Below, piece by piece: positions 19,672-28,062 of a stretch of 64,000 bases of DNA (the stretch's first letter is position 1; each line of letters begins with the position of its first letter). The stretch is from Trebonia sp963836195 (GTDB taxonomy: Bacteria > Actinomycetota > Actinomycetes > Streptosporangiales > Streptosporangiaceae): NCBI GenBank assembly GCA_963836195.1, contig CAWIIX010000033.1, forward strand, positions 496,001 to 560,000, given 5' to 3'. The position numbers and the translations under genes were made by a program. The notes under the pieces are model-generated. The model had not been told where the DNA came from. It saw nothing but the letters and a program-made list of their open reading frames with translations, and ran no database searches.

Positions 19672-21105
19672 ATGTCCGAGGGCACTGGAAACGGGAACGG
19701 CACCGTAAGCGGCACCGGCAACCTCGCCGCGATCAACCACGTCGTGGTCCTGATGCTGGAAAATCGCTCGTTCGACCACATGCTCGGCTACCTCTACACC
19801 GCCCAGGGCAACGTCTCCCCGTCCGGCCAGCCGTTCGAGGGCCTGACCGGCGCCGAGCAGAACCCGGACGGCAAGGGCGGCACGGTCAGCGTCTACCAGA
19901 TCACCCCGTCGACCCCGAACGCCTACTTCATGCCCGGAGGCGACCCCGGCGAGGGCTACAAGGCGACCAACAGCCAGCTCTACGGATCCACCGCCGCCCC
20001 CGCGACCGGGACCCCGGCCCCGATGACCGGTTTCGTCACCGACTACGCCTATACGCTCGGCTGGCAGTCGACGGACCCCGGCTGGTCGGTGCTGCCGGGC
20101 ACCACCGCGAGCGAGATCATGGGCTGCTACACCCCGGCCGCGCTGCCGGTGCTGTCGGCGCTGGCGACCGGGTACGCGGTCTGCGACCACTGGTTCGCAT
20201 CGGTGCCGACCGAGACCATGCCCAACCGCGCGTTCACCTGCGCGGGCACCAGCATGGGCCAGGTCGACGACAACACCAAGAAGTTCTCGGCCCCGTCCAT
20301 CTTCGGCGCGCTCGGCAAGGCCGGCCGGACCTGGGGCATCTACGGCTACAACCAGCGCCCGCTCACCGCCGACACGTTCACCGACGTCGCCACCGCCAGC
20401 GGCGGCGCGATCGGCCTGTTCAGCGACTTCCAGGCCGCCGCCGCGGCGGGCACCCTGCCGAACTACACGTTCCTCGAGCCGAGCTGGCCGTCGACCGGCA
20501 ACAGCCAGCACCCGAACTACAACGTGGCCCTCGGCGAGCAGCTCATCCACGACGTCTACGAGGCGCTCCGGTCGGGTCCGGGCTGGGCCCAGACGCTGCT
20601 CGTGCTCACCTACGACGAGCACGGCGGCTGCTTCGATCACGTGCCGCCGCCGTGGGGCGCGACCCCGCCCGACAGCGCCGTCGAGGCGGCCTACGACTTC
20701 ACCTTCAACCGCTTCGGCGTCCGGGTCCCGACCGTGCTGATCTCGCCGCTGATCGCGCCGGGCACCGTCTACCGGGTGCCGGCCGGCTCCACCCCGCTCG
20801 ACCACACGTCGATCCTCGCGACCGTCGAACAGCGCTGGGGGCTTCAGCCGCTGACCGCCCGCGACGCCGCCGCCCCCGCGTTCGGCGACGTGCTCACCCG
20901 GTCCGCCCCCCGCACCGACGACGTCCTGGCCGGGGTGACGGTCCCGGTGGCCGGCAGCGCGGGCCCCTCGGCCGGCCTGACCTCCCACCTGGAGGCCATC
21001 CGCCTGGAGCTCCCCGCCAACACCGCCCCGTCCGGCGCCGCCGCCGCCCCCGCCATCCTCCCCGCCCTGGCCAGGATCTCCGCCCCGGCGACCCCCACCG
21101 CATAA
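19672..21105 (+). CDS. Phospholipase C-type phosphoesterase
   Basis: 477 residues, PF04185 family, which includes bacterial acid phosphatase AcpA and non-haemolytic phospholipase C. Metal-site motifs: MLENRSFDHMLGYL (about 30-43), SVPTETMPNRAF (about 180) and TYDEHGGCFDHVPPP (about 318-332), then GVRVPTVLISPLIAPGTV. It lacks a signal or Tat peptide, unlike most PLCs, so it may be cytoplasmic or exported by a non-classical route. The C-terminal ~70 residues are Ala/Pro-rich. The likely role is phosphate release from phosphodiesters. Confidence 0.88.
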   Translation: MSEGTGNGNGTVSGTGNLAAINHVVVLMLENRSFDHMLGYLYTAQGNVSPSGQPFEGLTGAEQNPDGKGGTVSVYQITPSTPNAYFMPGGDPGEGYKATNSQLYGSTAAPATGTPAPMTGFVTDYAYTLGWQSTDPGWSVLPGTTASEIMGCYTPAALPVLSALATGYAVCDHWFASVPTETMPNRAFTCAGTSMGQVDDNTKKFSAPSIFGALGKAGRTWGIYGYNQRPLTADTFTDVATASGGAIGLFSDFQAAAAAGTLPNYTFLEPSWPSTGNSQHPNYNVALGEQLIHDVYEALRSGPGWAQTLLVLTYDEHGGCFDHVPPPWGATPPDSAVEAAYDFTFNRFGVRVPTVLISPLIAPGTVYRVPAGSTPLDHTSILATVEQRWGLQPLTARDAAAPAFGDVLTRSAPRTDDVLAGVTVPVAGSAGPSAGLTSHLEAIRLELPANTAPSGAAAAPAILPALARISAPATPTA

Positions 21106-21107
21106 AA

Positions 21108-21135
21108 GATCAAAGTCCTTGATTTCGAACGGACC
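21108..21135. repeat. Dispersed GGTCCGTTCG element, copy A
   Basis: Starts three bases after the phospholipase stop. GATCAAAGTCCTTGAT, then CGAACGGACC. Copies at 43832-43861 and 63423-63449 share the same order of parts, and each lies at a gene 3' end. The minus strand reads ATCAAGGACTTTGAT then a short T-run, so it may terminate transcription. Confidence 0.6.
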
Positions 21136-21206
21136 GTGACCGCTCTCCATCCGTCCGCGATACGAAACGAGTGGCGTAACCGGGAATCGCCTGGCACGGT
21201 GGCGTC

Positions 21207-21980
21207 ATGACGACAAACCCGGTGGCCGAATACTTCGACGGCGTCGCGGACGTGTACGACCAGGTGGTCCCGTTCTTCGCGAGCTTTGCCCGGCAGGTCG
21301 CCGACGCGCTCGACCTTCCGCCCGACGCCCAGGCCCTTGACCTCGCGGCCGGGCGCGGCGCGCTGAGCAGGGAGCTCGCCGGGCGGGCCGGCCGGATGGT
21401 CGCGGTCGACGCCGCGCCGCAGATGGTCGAACTGCTCGCGCGCGATCTCCCGGCGGTCGAGAGCCATCTGATGGACGCAGCCGCGCTCGACTTCCCCGAC
21501 TCGACCTTCGACCTGGTTGTGGCGGGCTTCGTCATGCACATCCTGCCCGACCCGGTCGCGGCCGTGGCCGAGGTCCGGCGGGTCCTGCGGCCGGGCGGCC
21601 AGTTCGCCTTCACGATCCCCGGCCGGGCCGACGGCTCGCCCGACCCGTGGCCGGACCCGCTCCAGGAGCTCTTCCTCGACTACCGGAAGTACCAGGTCGC
21701 CGGGTCCGGCTACCGGCCCAACGACGCGGACCCAGAGGAGCTGCTCGCCCGGGCCGGGTTCGCCGATGTCAGCCGGCAGACGCTGGAGATCGCGATCGCC
21801 GTCCCCGACGGCGCGACCTTCTGGCGCTTCACGCTGAGCCACGGCGCGGGCGCGGCCGTCAACGGCATGCCCGCCGACAGGCGAGCCGAGCTTCACGACC
21901 GGATCGTCGCGGCGGTCGACGCGGTCGGCGGGACCACCCTGCGCCGTTCGGCCACGCTCGCGCTCGTGAGCCGCCCGTGA
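21207..21980 (+). CDS. Class I SAM-dependent methyltransferase (UbiE/type-11 like)
   Basis: 257 residues. SAM-binding motif LDLAAGRGALSRELAG (about 33-48), acidic post-motif VAVDAAPQMVELLAR, and LDFPDSTFDLVVAGFVMHILPDPVAAVAEVRRVLRPGGQFAF as motifs II-III. The C-terminal substrate cap (about 140-230) is distinct. Probably small-molecule methylation; the acceptor is unknown. Neighbours give no pathway clue. Confidence 0.85.
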   Translation: MTTNPVAEYFDGVADVYDQVVPFFASFARQVADALDLPPDAQALDLAAGRGALSRELAGRAGRMVAVDAAPQMVELLARDLPAVESHLMDAAALDFPDSTFDLVVAGFVMHILPDPVAAVAEVRRVLRPGGQFAFTIPGRADGSPDPWPDPLQELFLDYRKYQVAGSGYRPNDADPEELLARAGFADVSRQTLEIAIAVPDGATFWRFTLSHGAGAAVNGMPADRRAELHDRIVAAVDAVGGTTLRRSATLALVSRP

Positions 21981-22031
21981 GCCCATGAACCAGGAGACGC
22001 CGACACCGATAGCGGTAGCCGGAGGACCCGG

Positions 22032-23837
22032 CTAGCTGCGTATTCCGAACCCGCGCACTTCACCTACGCACGCGCTGTCGGTACGGGTGTAGCTGACCGA
22101 CTGGAAGTCGGTCGGACAGGCCGCGGCATGGCTTCCCGTCGTAGCCGCGGTGCCGTCGTTCCTGGCGCCCACGTAGACACGGCCGTTGCCGGTCGCCGGG
22201 ACCGAGAACTGGGACGCGGCGCCGATGGGAAGGGACCGTAGCTCCGGCAGGACGCTCTTGTCGGGCAGCGCGTAGAACGCGTCGAGCGAGCCGCCCGCCC
22301 CGGTGTCGCTGTCCGCGTGGACCTCCCAGACGACGGCGGAGGCGGGAGCCGCGCCGCTGGACGTGACGACAGGAGACCCGGAGGAGAAGCCGAAAGTCTG
22401 GGATGTAGCGCCGATGTTCTCCAGTACCGGCTTGGCTGGGTTGGTGGCATCGAAGTTGAGGACGTACATGTTGTCCGTGCCGCCCCAGCCGGTGCCCTCG
22501 TAGTAGATGAAGTCGACGGGGCCAGTCCGGCCGGCGCCCGCGAAGGCCGCCATATGGCCCCACAGTCCGTGAAGAACGCCGCCGCTGGCGCCGGGGTCGC
22601 GGACAAGGCTGGGCAAGCTGGTGGAGACGGCGGTGCTTCCGGTCGCCGAACTGCTGCGGCCGCCGAGGCTGGACTCGTTCAGCAGATAGAGCACGGCCTC
22701 CTTGTCGGCCGTGACGAACAGGTGCGGATAGTCCTTCGTGCCGAACGGCAGCAAGATCGGGCCGCCGGACCCGAAGTCATGGTCAGCCGCCGTCATCCTG
22801 TCCGCGTCGCCGGGGGAGAAGAAGCTGGTCGCCCGCAGCGAGCCGTTGCCCTCGACGCTAAGCCTGACCATGGACTGCGCGAGGTGGCCGACCGTCGGCG
22901 CGGCACTGCCCGGTGTCCCCAGCGGCGGAGCGGTGCCGTTCGCGGTCGCGAAGTAGATGCTCGTCCCGTCCGAGACCAGGCCGCCGCCGCCCTGCCAGAT
23001 CCCGCCGTACTGGAACGAGGCGGAGGTGGCGCCCGGCTGGTCGGTCCACAGCGTCTGCGCCCGGGTGGTCGTGTTGACCCCGGCGATGTAGCCGACGTAC
23101 TGGTGGTCCGGGGCCCCGTCGGGGCACAGCGCGCCAAAGCCTATATAGACCGAGCCGTGGAGCAGCAGCAAGCCCGTCCGCTGCATCTGCACGGAGGCGG
23201 TGAACGTGAGGTGGGAGTTGTTGGCCGGCGAGCCCGCGATCTGCTTGCGCCATTTAATAGCGCCGGTCGTCTCATTGAGCGCGAACAGATCGTACGTCGG
23301 GCTTCGGGTTGACAGGTGACTGTCGTCCCCGGGCGGGCCGCTGAGCATCCCGCTCACGTACAGCGTTCCCGTGCTCGGGTCGTAGACGGGAGCGCTGGTG
23401 ACGCCGATGTACGGCAAGACGACCGGCGTCTGCGCGCAGTGTTCCGCGGCAGCCGCGTACGGCGAGCCAAGCTGCCTCGACCAGTTCACCGCGCCCGTGT
23501 TGCGGTTGATGCTGTAGACATAATCGTTCTCAGTGGCGACAAGCACACTGTTGCCCACGCTCAGCGGCTGCGCGAATACCTGCCCGTTGACCCGCGTGTC
23601 GAAGATCTGGCCGAAGCTCTTCGCCGCCACCGCGGTCGGGGACAGGGCCGGCTCGCCGCTGTCCCAGCCGTCGCGGGACAAGTTCTGCGATTCGGTGACC
23701 TCGTTGGCGGGCTGAACCGAGCTGGCGACGCTCTGCCGTCCGTCGGCATTCGCCACGGTCGGCGATAGCTGCGGGGCACAGGCGAGCACTCCTGCCAGCG
23801 CGATCGTCCCTATGAGTACGCAGGATGTGGCCCGCAT
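22032..23837 (-). CDS. Exported PQQ-like beta-propeller protein
   Basis: 601 residues from ATG 23837, chosen for GGAGAG upstream; the ORF opens earlier at 23867. N-terminal signal TSCVLIGTIALAGVLACAP ends in a cysteine that could be a lipobox (VLAC). Repeated strands with NDYVYSINRNTGAVNWSRQ, YDLFALNETTGAIKWRKQ and GYIAGVNTTTRAQTLW are PQQ/quinoprotein blades. Ends with paired cysteines. No obvious PQQ or metal ligands, so probably a structural or binding propeller rather than a dehydrogenase. Monocistronic, divergent from pseudogene scraps. Confidence 0.82.
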   Translation of the reverse strand: MRATSCVLIGTIALAGVLACAPQLSPTVANADGRQSVASSVQPANEVTESQNLSRDGWDSGEPALSPTAVAAKSFGQIFDTRVNGQVFAQPLSVGNSVLVATENDYVYSINRNTGAVNWSRQLGSPYAAAAEHCAQTPVVLPYIGVTSAPVYDPSTGTLYVSGMLSGPPGDDSHLSTRSPTYDLFALNETTGAIKWRKQIAGSPANNSHLTFTASVQMQRTGLLLLHGSVYIGFGALCPDGAPDHQYVGYIAGVNTTTRAQTLWTDQPGATSASFQYGGIWQGGGGLVSDGTSIYFATANGTAPPLGTPGSAAPTVGHLAQSMVRLSVEGNGSLRATSFFSPGDADRMTAADHDFGSGGPILLPFGTKDYPHLFVTADKEAVLYLLNESSLGGRSSSATGSTAVSTSLPSLVRDPGASGGVLHGLWGHMAAFAGAGRTGPVDFIYYEGTGWGGTDNMYVLNFDATNPAKPVLENIGATSQTFGFSSGSPVVTSSGAAPASAVVWEVHADSDTGAGGSLDAFYALPDKSVLPELRSLPIGAASQFSVPATGNGRVYVGARNDGTAATTGSHAAACPTDFQSVSYTRTDSACVGEVRGFGIRS

Positions 23838-24040
23838 GGCTCTCCGTTCGTGGGCGTGTCGCAGCATCTGTCACCGCGTCTGCTCAGCCGGGCCATTGCA
23901 ACCCGTGAGGAGTGACTTGCCTAGAGTGACATATACGTTGCGTGGATGACTAGTCACGTATGCAAGTCCGGCCGATGATCGCAAGGTCGCCCCGCGGTGG
24001 ACGTTACGTCTATACCGGTTCGCCGGGAATCTCCAGCCGG

Positions 24041-24291
24041 ATAACGGTCGCGCTCATCAGCGGCAGGGCGCGCGGCATGGGCCGGGCGGCCGCGATCGAG
24101 TCTCGGCCCAGGGCGCTGCGGTCTTCGGCTGCGACCTGACGAGTCGGCCAGCGAGGAGACCGTCGCCCTGGTGACCAGGCCGGCAGCGAGATGGCCGCCA
24201 TCGCGCCGGTGAACCTGAGCGGTCGCGACGGCGCGCAGGCGTGGGTGGATGCGGCGGTCGAGCGGTTCGGCGGCGTGGACATCCCGGGGTC
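24041..24291 (+). pseudogene. Short-chain dehydrogenase fragment with frameshifts
   Basis: Three frames together spell an SDR N-terminal half. VALISGRARGMGRAAAIE is the nucleotide-binding glycine motif. AQGAAVFGCDL then follows, and ESASEETVALVT..AGSEMAAIAPVNLSGRD continues to WVDAAVERFGGVDI. The expected LVNNAG and everything after it is gone, replaced by unrelated sequence and the repeat at 24349. A decayed remnant, not previously obvious from single-frame ORFs. Confidence 0.7.
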
Positions 24292-24348
24292 TGGCGACGT
24301 GCGGAGACCGTCGCCAGCGCCGCCGGCCCCGAACGCCACCCTCAGGTG

Positions 24349-24468
24349 GATAACAGCACAAAGTGCTGAGTGCGAAAATTATTGTGCGACGTTTCAATAC
24401 GTTATCCGAATGTTTTGTCGCACGATAATCCGGACATCGCCAGAAAACGCTGATAACAGCAAGAAGCG
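24349..24468. repeat. MITE-like ~120-bp dispersed element, copy 1
   Basis: Bounded by direct repeats GATAACAGCACAAAG (24349) and GATAACAGCAAGAAG (24452). The core has inverted arms ATTATTGTGCGAC (24378-24390) and GTCGCACGATAAT (24417-24429) enclosing TTTCAATACGTT. About 75-80% identical to 58403-58520, and AT-richer than all surroundings. It follows directly on the SDR remnant. 24469-24657 holds no recognisable feature. Confidence 0.85.
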
Positions 24469-24657
24469 AGCCGAAGGCCAACCCTGAACTGCACGCCGCG
24501 TCAAGCTGCTACCGGGCGGGAGCGTCACCCAGCCCCAACCCGGATTCCACCAGTGGACCACCCCCGCGGCCGCACCTACCCCCAAGGCCCCAAGCACTAC
24601 GCCGTCTGACCAGGCCGGCGTTTGCCCGGGGAGACCGGCGGGGGCAGGATAGGCGTC

Positions 24658-25041
24658 ATGACGGCACACGAGGACGTTGCGGACCAGATCAGGGCGCTGG
24701 AGGACCGGCGCTACCAGGCGATAACCGACGGCGACGTTGCCGCGCTCGACGACCTGTTCGCCGCCGACTTCGTGTACACGCACTCGGATACCAAGACCGA
24801 CACCAAGCAGAGCTACCTGGAGAAGCTGTCGAACGGCTACTTCAAATACGGCCCGATCAGCCATCCGGAGTCCGGCCTCCTGGTGCACGGCGACTGCGCC
24901 CTCGTCTTCGGCGACATGCGCGGAGAGGTGCGACTTGACGGGCAGATGCGGGTGCTGAACAACAAGACGCTGTCGGTCTGGGTGCGCGAGGGCGAGCGCT
25001 GGCTCCTGCTCGCCTTCCAGCCGACCAAGTACCCAGCCTGA
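24658..25041 (+). CDS. Nuclear transport factor 2 family protein (DUF4440/SnoaL-like)
   Basis: 127 residues from ATG 24658 (MTAHEDVADQIRALEDRRYQAITDGD). A cone-shaped NTF2-like fold is indicated by the first helix with AITDGDVAALDDLFAADFVYTHSDT and the C-terminal strands VLNNKTLSVWVREGERWLLLAFQPTKYP. The HS pair and downstream acidic residues could form a pocket. Such proteins act as isomerases, hydratases or binding proteins; no specific activity can be assigned. It lies upstream of the monooxygenase with a 178-base gap. Confidence 0.82.
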   Translation: MTAHEDVADQIRALEDRRYQAITDGDVAALDDLFAADFVYTHSDTKTDTKQSYLEKLSNGYFKYGPISHPESGLLVHGDCALVFGDMRGEVRLDGQMRVLNNKTLSVWVREGERWLLLAFQPTKYPA

Positions 25042-25219
25042 TCCCGGGTTAGCCGCCCCCGAGCTCCACGCCGGGGTCCCCGCCCGTGAGCGCCCGCTGC
25101 AGCACGCTCAGCGATTGCACGGCCATCGGCCGTTCCGATGACTGGTATCGGCACTGCCCGTGCGAAAAAATCGGTGATAGCTCTTGGCTTGCTGACCTCG
25201 GCTGACCTACAGTTCGGCA

Positions 25220-26719
25220 GTGACCACCATGACCGAGCACGTCGACGTGCTGATCGTCGGCGCGGGCCTGTCCGGCATCGGGGCTGCCCACCACCTCCAG
25301 GCGGCCTTTCCGCGGCGCACCTACACGATCCTCGAAGCGCGGGACGCGCTGGGCGGAACGTGGGATCTGTTCCGCTATCCGGGCGTGCGATCCGACTCCG
25401 ACATGCACACGCTCGGCTACCGGTTTCGCCCGTGGACGCAGGACAAGGCGATCACCGACGGGCCGTCGATCCTGCGCTACGTCCGCGACGCGGCCACCGA
25501 GGCCGGCATCGACCAGCACATCCGGTACCGGCACCGGGTCGAGCGCGCGGCCTGGTCGACCGAGGACGCCCGCTGGACCATCGACGCGGTAAACGACGGC
25601 GAGCCGGTCCGGCTGACGGCGAGCTTCCTGTTCGTCTGCAGCGGCTACTACCGCTACGACGTCGGCCACAGCCCCAGCTTCCCTGGCATCGAGCGGTTCG
25701 GCGGCACCGTCATCCACCCGCAGCAGTGGCCGGAGGACCTCGACTACGCGGGCAAGAGGATCGTCGTGATCGGCAGCGGGGCCACGGCCGTCACCCTGGT
25801 CCCGGCGCTGACCGACCGGGCCGAGCACGTGACGATGCTGCAGCGCTCGCCCACTTACATCGCCGCCCGGCCGGCCAGGGACCAGCTCGGCGCGAAGCTC
25901 ACCAAGAGGCTCGGCACCCGCGGCGGCTACGCGGTCACCCGCTGGAAGAACGTCGCCCTCGGCACCTGGTTCTACCAGCTCAGCCAGCGTCGCCCCGAGG
26001 CGGTGAAGGCTCTGCTGAGAAAGGCGGCGATCGCGCAGCTGCCGCCCGGCTACGACGTCGACACCCACTTCACCCCGCGCTACAACCCGTGGGACCAGCG
26101 CATGTGCCTGGCGCCGGACGGTGATTTCTTCGCCGCCATCCGCAGCGGCCGGGCCGACGTGGTCACCGATCAGATCGCCGAGTTCACCGAGACCGGGATC
26201 CGGCTGGCGTCGGGGGCCGAGCTCGAGGCCGACATCGTCGTCACGGCGACCGGGCTGCGGCTGCTGGCGCTCGGCGGCATGCAGCTCGCCGTCGACGGGA
26301 GCGACGTCACGCTGGCGAACACGATGATCTACAAAGGCACGATGCTGTCGGGCGTGCCCAACCTCACCTTCACCTTCGGCTACACGAACTCGTCCTGGAC
26401 GCTCAAGGCCGACCTGGTCAGCGAGTACGCGGTCCGGCTGCTGCGCTACATGGACGCCCACGGCTACGACCAGTGCGTCCCGGTCAACGACGACCCGGCC
26501 GTGGGCGAACGGCCGATGCTGGACTTTCAGTCCGGCTACGTACAGCGCGCGATCCACGAGTTCCCGAAGTCGGGTTCCCGGGGACCATGGCGCGTGCGCA
26601 TGAACTATCCCCTCGACCTGCTGGCACTGCGGTACCGGCGGATCAACGACGGCGGCCTGCGGTTCACCCGACGCGCAGCGGCGAGGCGGGCCGCGGCGAG
26701 GGTCCCGGCCGCGAGCTAG
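25220..26719 (+). CDS. Flavin-containing Baeyer-Villiger monooxygenase (EthA-like)
   Basis: 499 residues, GTG start. FAD Rossmann motif VLIVGAGLSGIGAAHHL, conserved GGTWDLFRYPGVRSDSDMHTLGYRFRPW as in mycobacterial EthA, the Baeyer-Villiger fingerprint FGGTVIHPQQWP (about 165) and the NADPH motif VVIGSGATAVTLVP. It probably inserts oxygen next to ketones or sulfoxidises substrates. The C-terminus ends in an Arg/Ala tail. No TetR (EthR) neighbour; the next intact regulator is IclR-type (27011). Confidence 0.92.
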   Translation: MTTMTEHVDVLIVGAGLSGIGAAHHLQAAFPRRTYTILEARDALGGTWDLFRYPGVRSDSDMHTLGYRFRPWTQDKAITDGPSILRYVRDAATEAGIDQHIRYRHRVERAAWSTEDARWTIDAVNDGEPVRLTASFLFVCSGYYRYDVGHSPSFPGIERFGGTVIHPQQWPEDLDYAGKRIVVIGSGATAVTLVPALTDRAEHVTMLQRSPTYIAARPARDQLGAKLTKRLGTRGGYAVTRWKNVALGTWFYQLSQRRPEAVKALLRKAAIAQLPPGYDVDTHFTPRYNPWDQRMCLAPDGDFFAAIRSGRADVVTDQIAEFTETGIRLASGAELEADIVVTATGLRLLALGGMQLAVDGSDVTLANTMIYKGTMLSGVPNLTFTFGYTNSSWTLKADLVSEYAVRLLRYMDAHGYDQCVPVNDDPAVGERPMLDFQSGYVQRAIHEFPKSGSRGPWRVRMNYPLDLLALRYRRINDGGLRFTRRAAARRAAARVPAAS

Positions 26720-26771
26720 CCACCGGCGGCAGCGACGCGGCCGCCTCGGTCAGCGTGCGCCGCAGCCAGGC

Positions 26772-26969
26772 GTGCTCGGGGTGGTGGCCCGGTCCGGGTG
26801 CGCCTGGGCCGAGGTGGTCAGTTCGGACAAGGTGATGCTCGGCACCAACTACCCCTTCGACATGGGCGTCACCGACCCGGTCGAGCGCGCCGCCGCGGCC
26901 GGCCAGCCCGCCGCCGACCTGACCGCGATCCTCAGCGGCAACGCCGCCGCCCGGTTCGCCATCGCCTAG
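26772..26969 (+). pseudogene. C-terminal fragment of an amidohydrolase-2 (ACMSD-like) enzyme
   Basis: The 65-codon frame contains SSDKVMLGTNYPFDMGVTDPVERA and ends SGNAAARFAI. This is the conserved C-terminal end of aminocarboxymuconate-semialdehyde-decarboxylase-like amidohydrolases (metal-site aspartate region, where D of GTDYPFD is N here). Everything upstream is missing, and the sequence joins the monooxygenase 3' flank directly. A truncated relic that hints at a lost aromatic-ring catabolic gene next to the IclR regulator. The rest of 26720-27010 is featureless. Confidence 0.7.
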
Positions 26970-27010
26970 CCGGGCGGCTATCGGCGCTGATAATCGCGCG
27001 CACCGATATC

Positions 27011-27862
27011 ATGCGCCATGTGACTGATCAAGCGGCCGAGGGCCAGGACCGGCCGGCCCGCTCCTACCGGGTTGAGGCGCTGGCCAAGGGCCTGCGGCTG
27101 CTCTCCTATTTCACCGCCGAACGGCCCGCCCTGCACGTCAAGGACCTCGTCGAGCTCAGCGGCATACCGATGCCGACGGTTTTCCGGCTGGTCGCCACCC
27201 TGACCGAGGAAGGCTACCTGGAGCGGACGGTCGACGGCATGGTCCGCCCGGGCACCGGCGTGCTCGTCCTCGGGTTCGCCGCCATGCAGGGCCTCGACCT
27301 GGTGCAGATATCGGAGCCGGTGCTGCGCGACCTGGCGGCCGAGACCGGCGAGACGGTCAACCTCGGGGTCCTGTACGGCGACCAGGTCCTGTTCGTGGCG
27401 CGCATACCCCGCCGCGACACGCTGGTGGCCGCGAACCTTCGCGTCGGCTCGACCGTCCCGGCCGTGTTCAGCTCCATCGGCAAGACGATCCTCGCCTACC
27501 TCAGCGCCGACGAGCTCGCCCAGCGGGTCACCGCCGAGTCGTTCCGCGGCACCTGGGGCCCGCAGGCGGTCACCACCGTCGACGCGCTGAGCGCGCAGCT
27601 CGAGCTGGCCCGCCAAGACGGCTACCTGGTCCAGCGGGACGAGGCCATCCCCGGGCTCAGCTCGATCGCGGCCCCGATCAGGCAGGCTGGCGACACCGTG
27701 GCGGCCGCGGTCAACGTGGCCGTCCCGAGCGCCGAGTACGCCAGCGAGCAGCTCATCGACCGGCTCCTCGAGCCCCTGCTCGGCGCCAGCCGCGAGATCT
27801 CCCGTCGCATGGGCGGCACCGCCCCCCGCGTGCACGGACAGTACCGCCGCGTCCTCAAGTAA
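27011..27862 (+). CDS. IclR-family transcriptional regulator
   Basis: 283 residues from ATG 27011 (GTG 27020 also possible). Winged helix at about 18-80 (YRVEALAKGLRLLSYF...DLVELSGIPMPTVFRLVATLTEEGYL). The effector domain follows (LAAETGETVNLGVLYGDQVLFVARI, STVPAVFSSIGKTILAYL, LSSIAAPIRQAGDTVAAAVNVAVP). About 45% similar in layout to the second IclR protein (33742). It probably once controlled the neighbouring monooxygenase and amidohydrolase genes. The 3' end lies inside a hairpin. Confidence 0.9.
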   Translation: MRHVTDQAAEGQDRPARSYRVEALAKGLRLLSYFTAERPALHVKDLVELSGIPMPTVFRLVATLTEEGYLERTVDGMVRPGTGVLVLGFAAMQGLDLVQISEPVLRDLAAETGETVNLGVLYGDQVLFVARIPRRDTLVAANLRVGSTVPAVFSSIGKTILAYLSADELAQRVTAESFRGTWGPQAVTTVDALSAQLELARQDGYLVQRDEAIPGLSSIAAPIRQAGDTVAAAVNVAVPSAEYASEQLIDRLLEPLLGASREISRRMGGTAPRVHGQYRRVLK

Positions 27863-27874
27863 CCGCGGCGGTAC
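27841..27874 (+). terminator. Hairpin spanning the IclR stop codon
   Basis: GTACCGCCGCG (27841-27851) pairs with CGCGGCGGTAC (27864-27874). The loop contains the stop codon region. No T-run. A terminator whose left arm is coding sequence. 27875-28062 shows nothing else but the RBS of the next gene. Confidence 0.6.
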
Positions 27875-28062
27875 GGACCGGGGGCGGCCCGGGGGCACCA
27901 AGGCGCGATGCCGGACCCCGGAGCGAGACCGTAGAACCAGGCACAGGAACCAGAGGAGCCTTCCGACCGGCAGGCCCCGTCCGCGGCGGGCGACAGATCG
28001 CCCGCGAGTAGGCTTCGCGTGCTATCTCAATCCCCGAGCAAATCTGGGCAGAGGAGAGTCGC

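Noticed and set aside
24394..24888. 164-residue minus ORF and 24191-24487 plus ORF as genes
   Set aside because: They run through the MITE-like element and pseudogene DNA; their similarity to the ORF at 58395-58619 is only the shared repeat.
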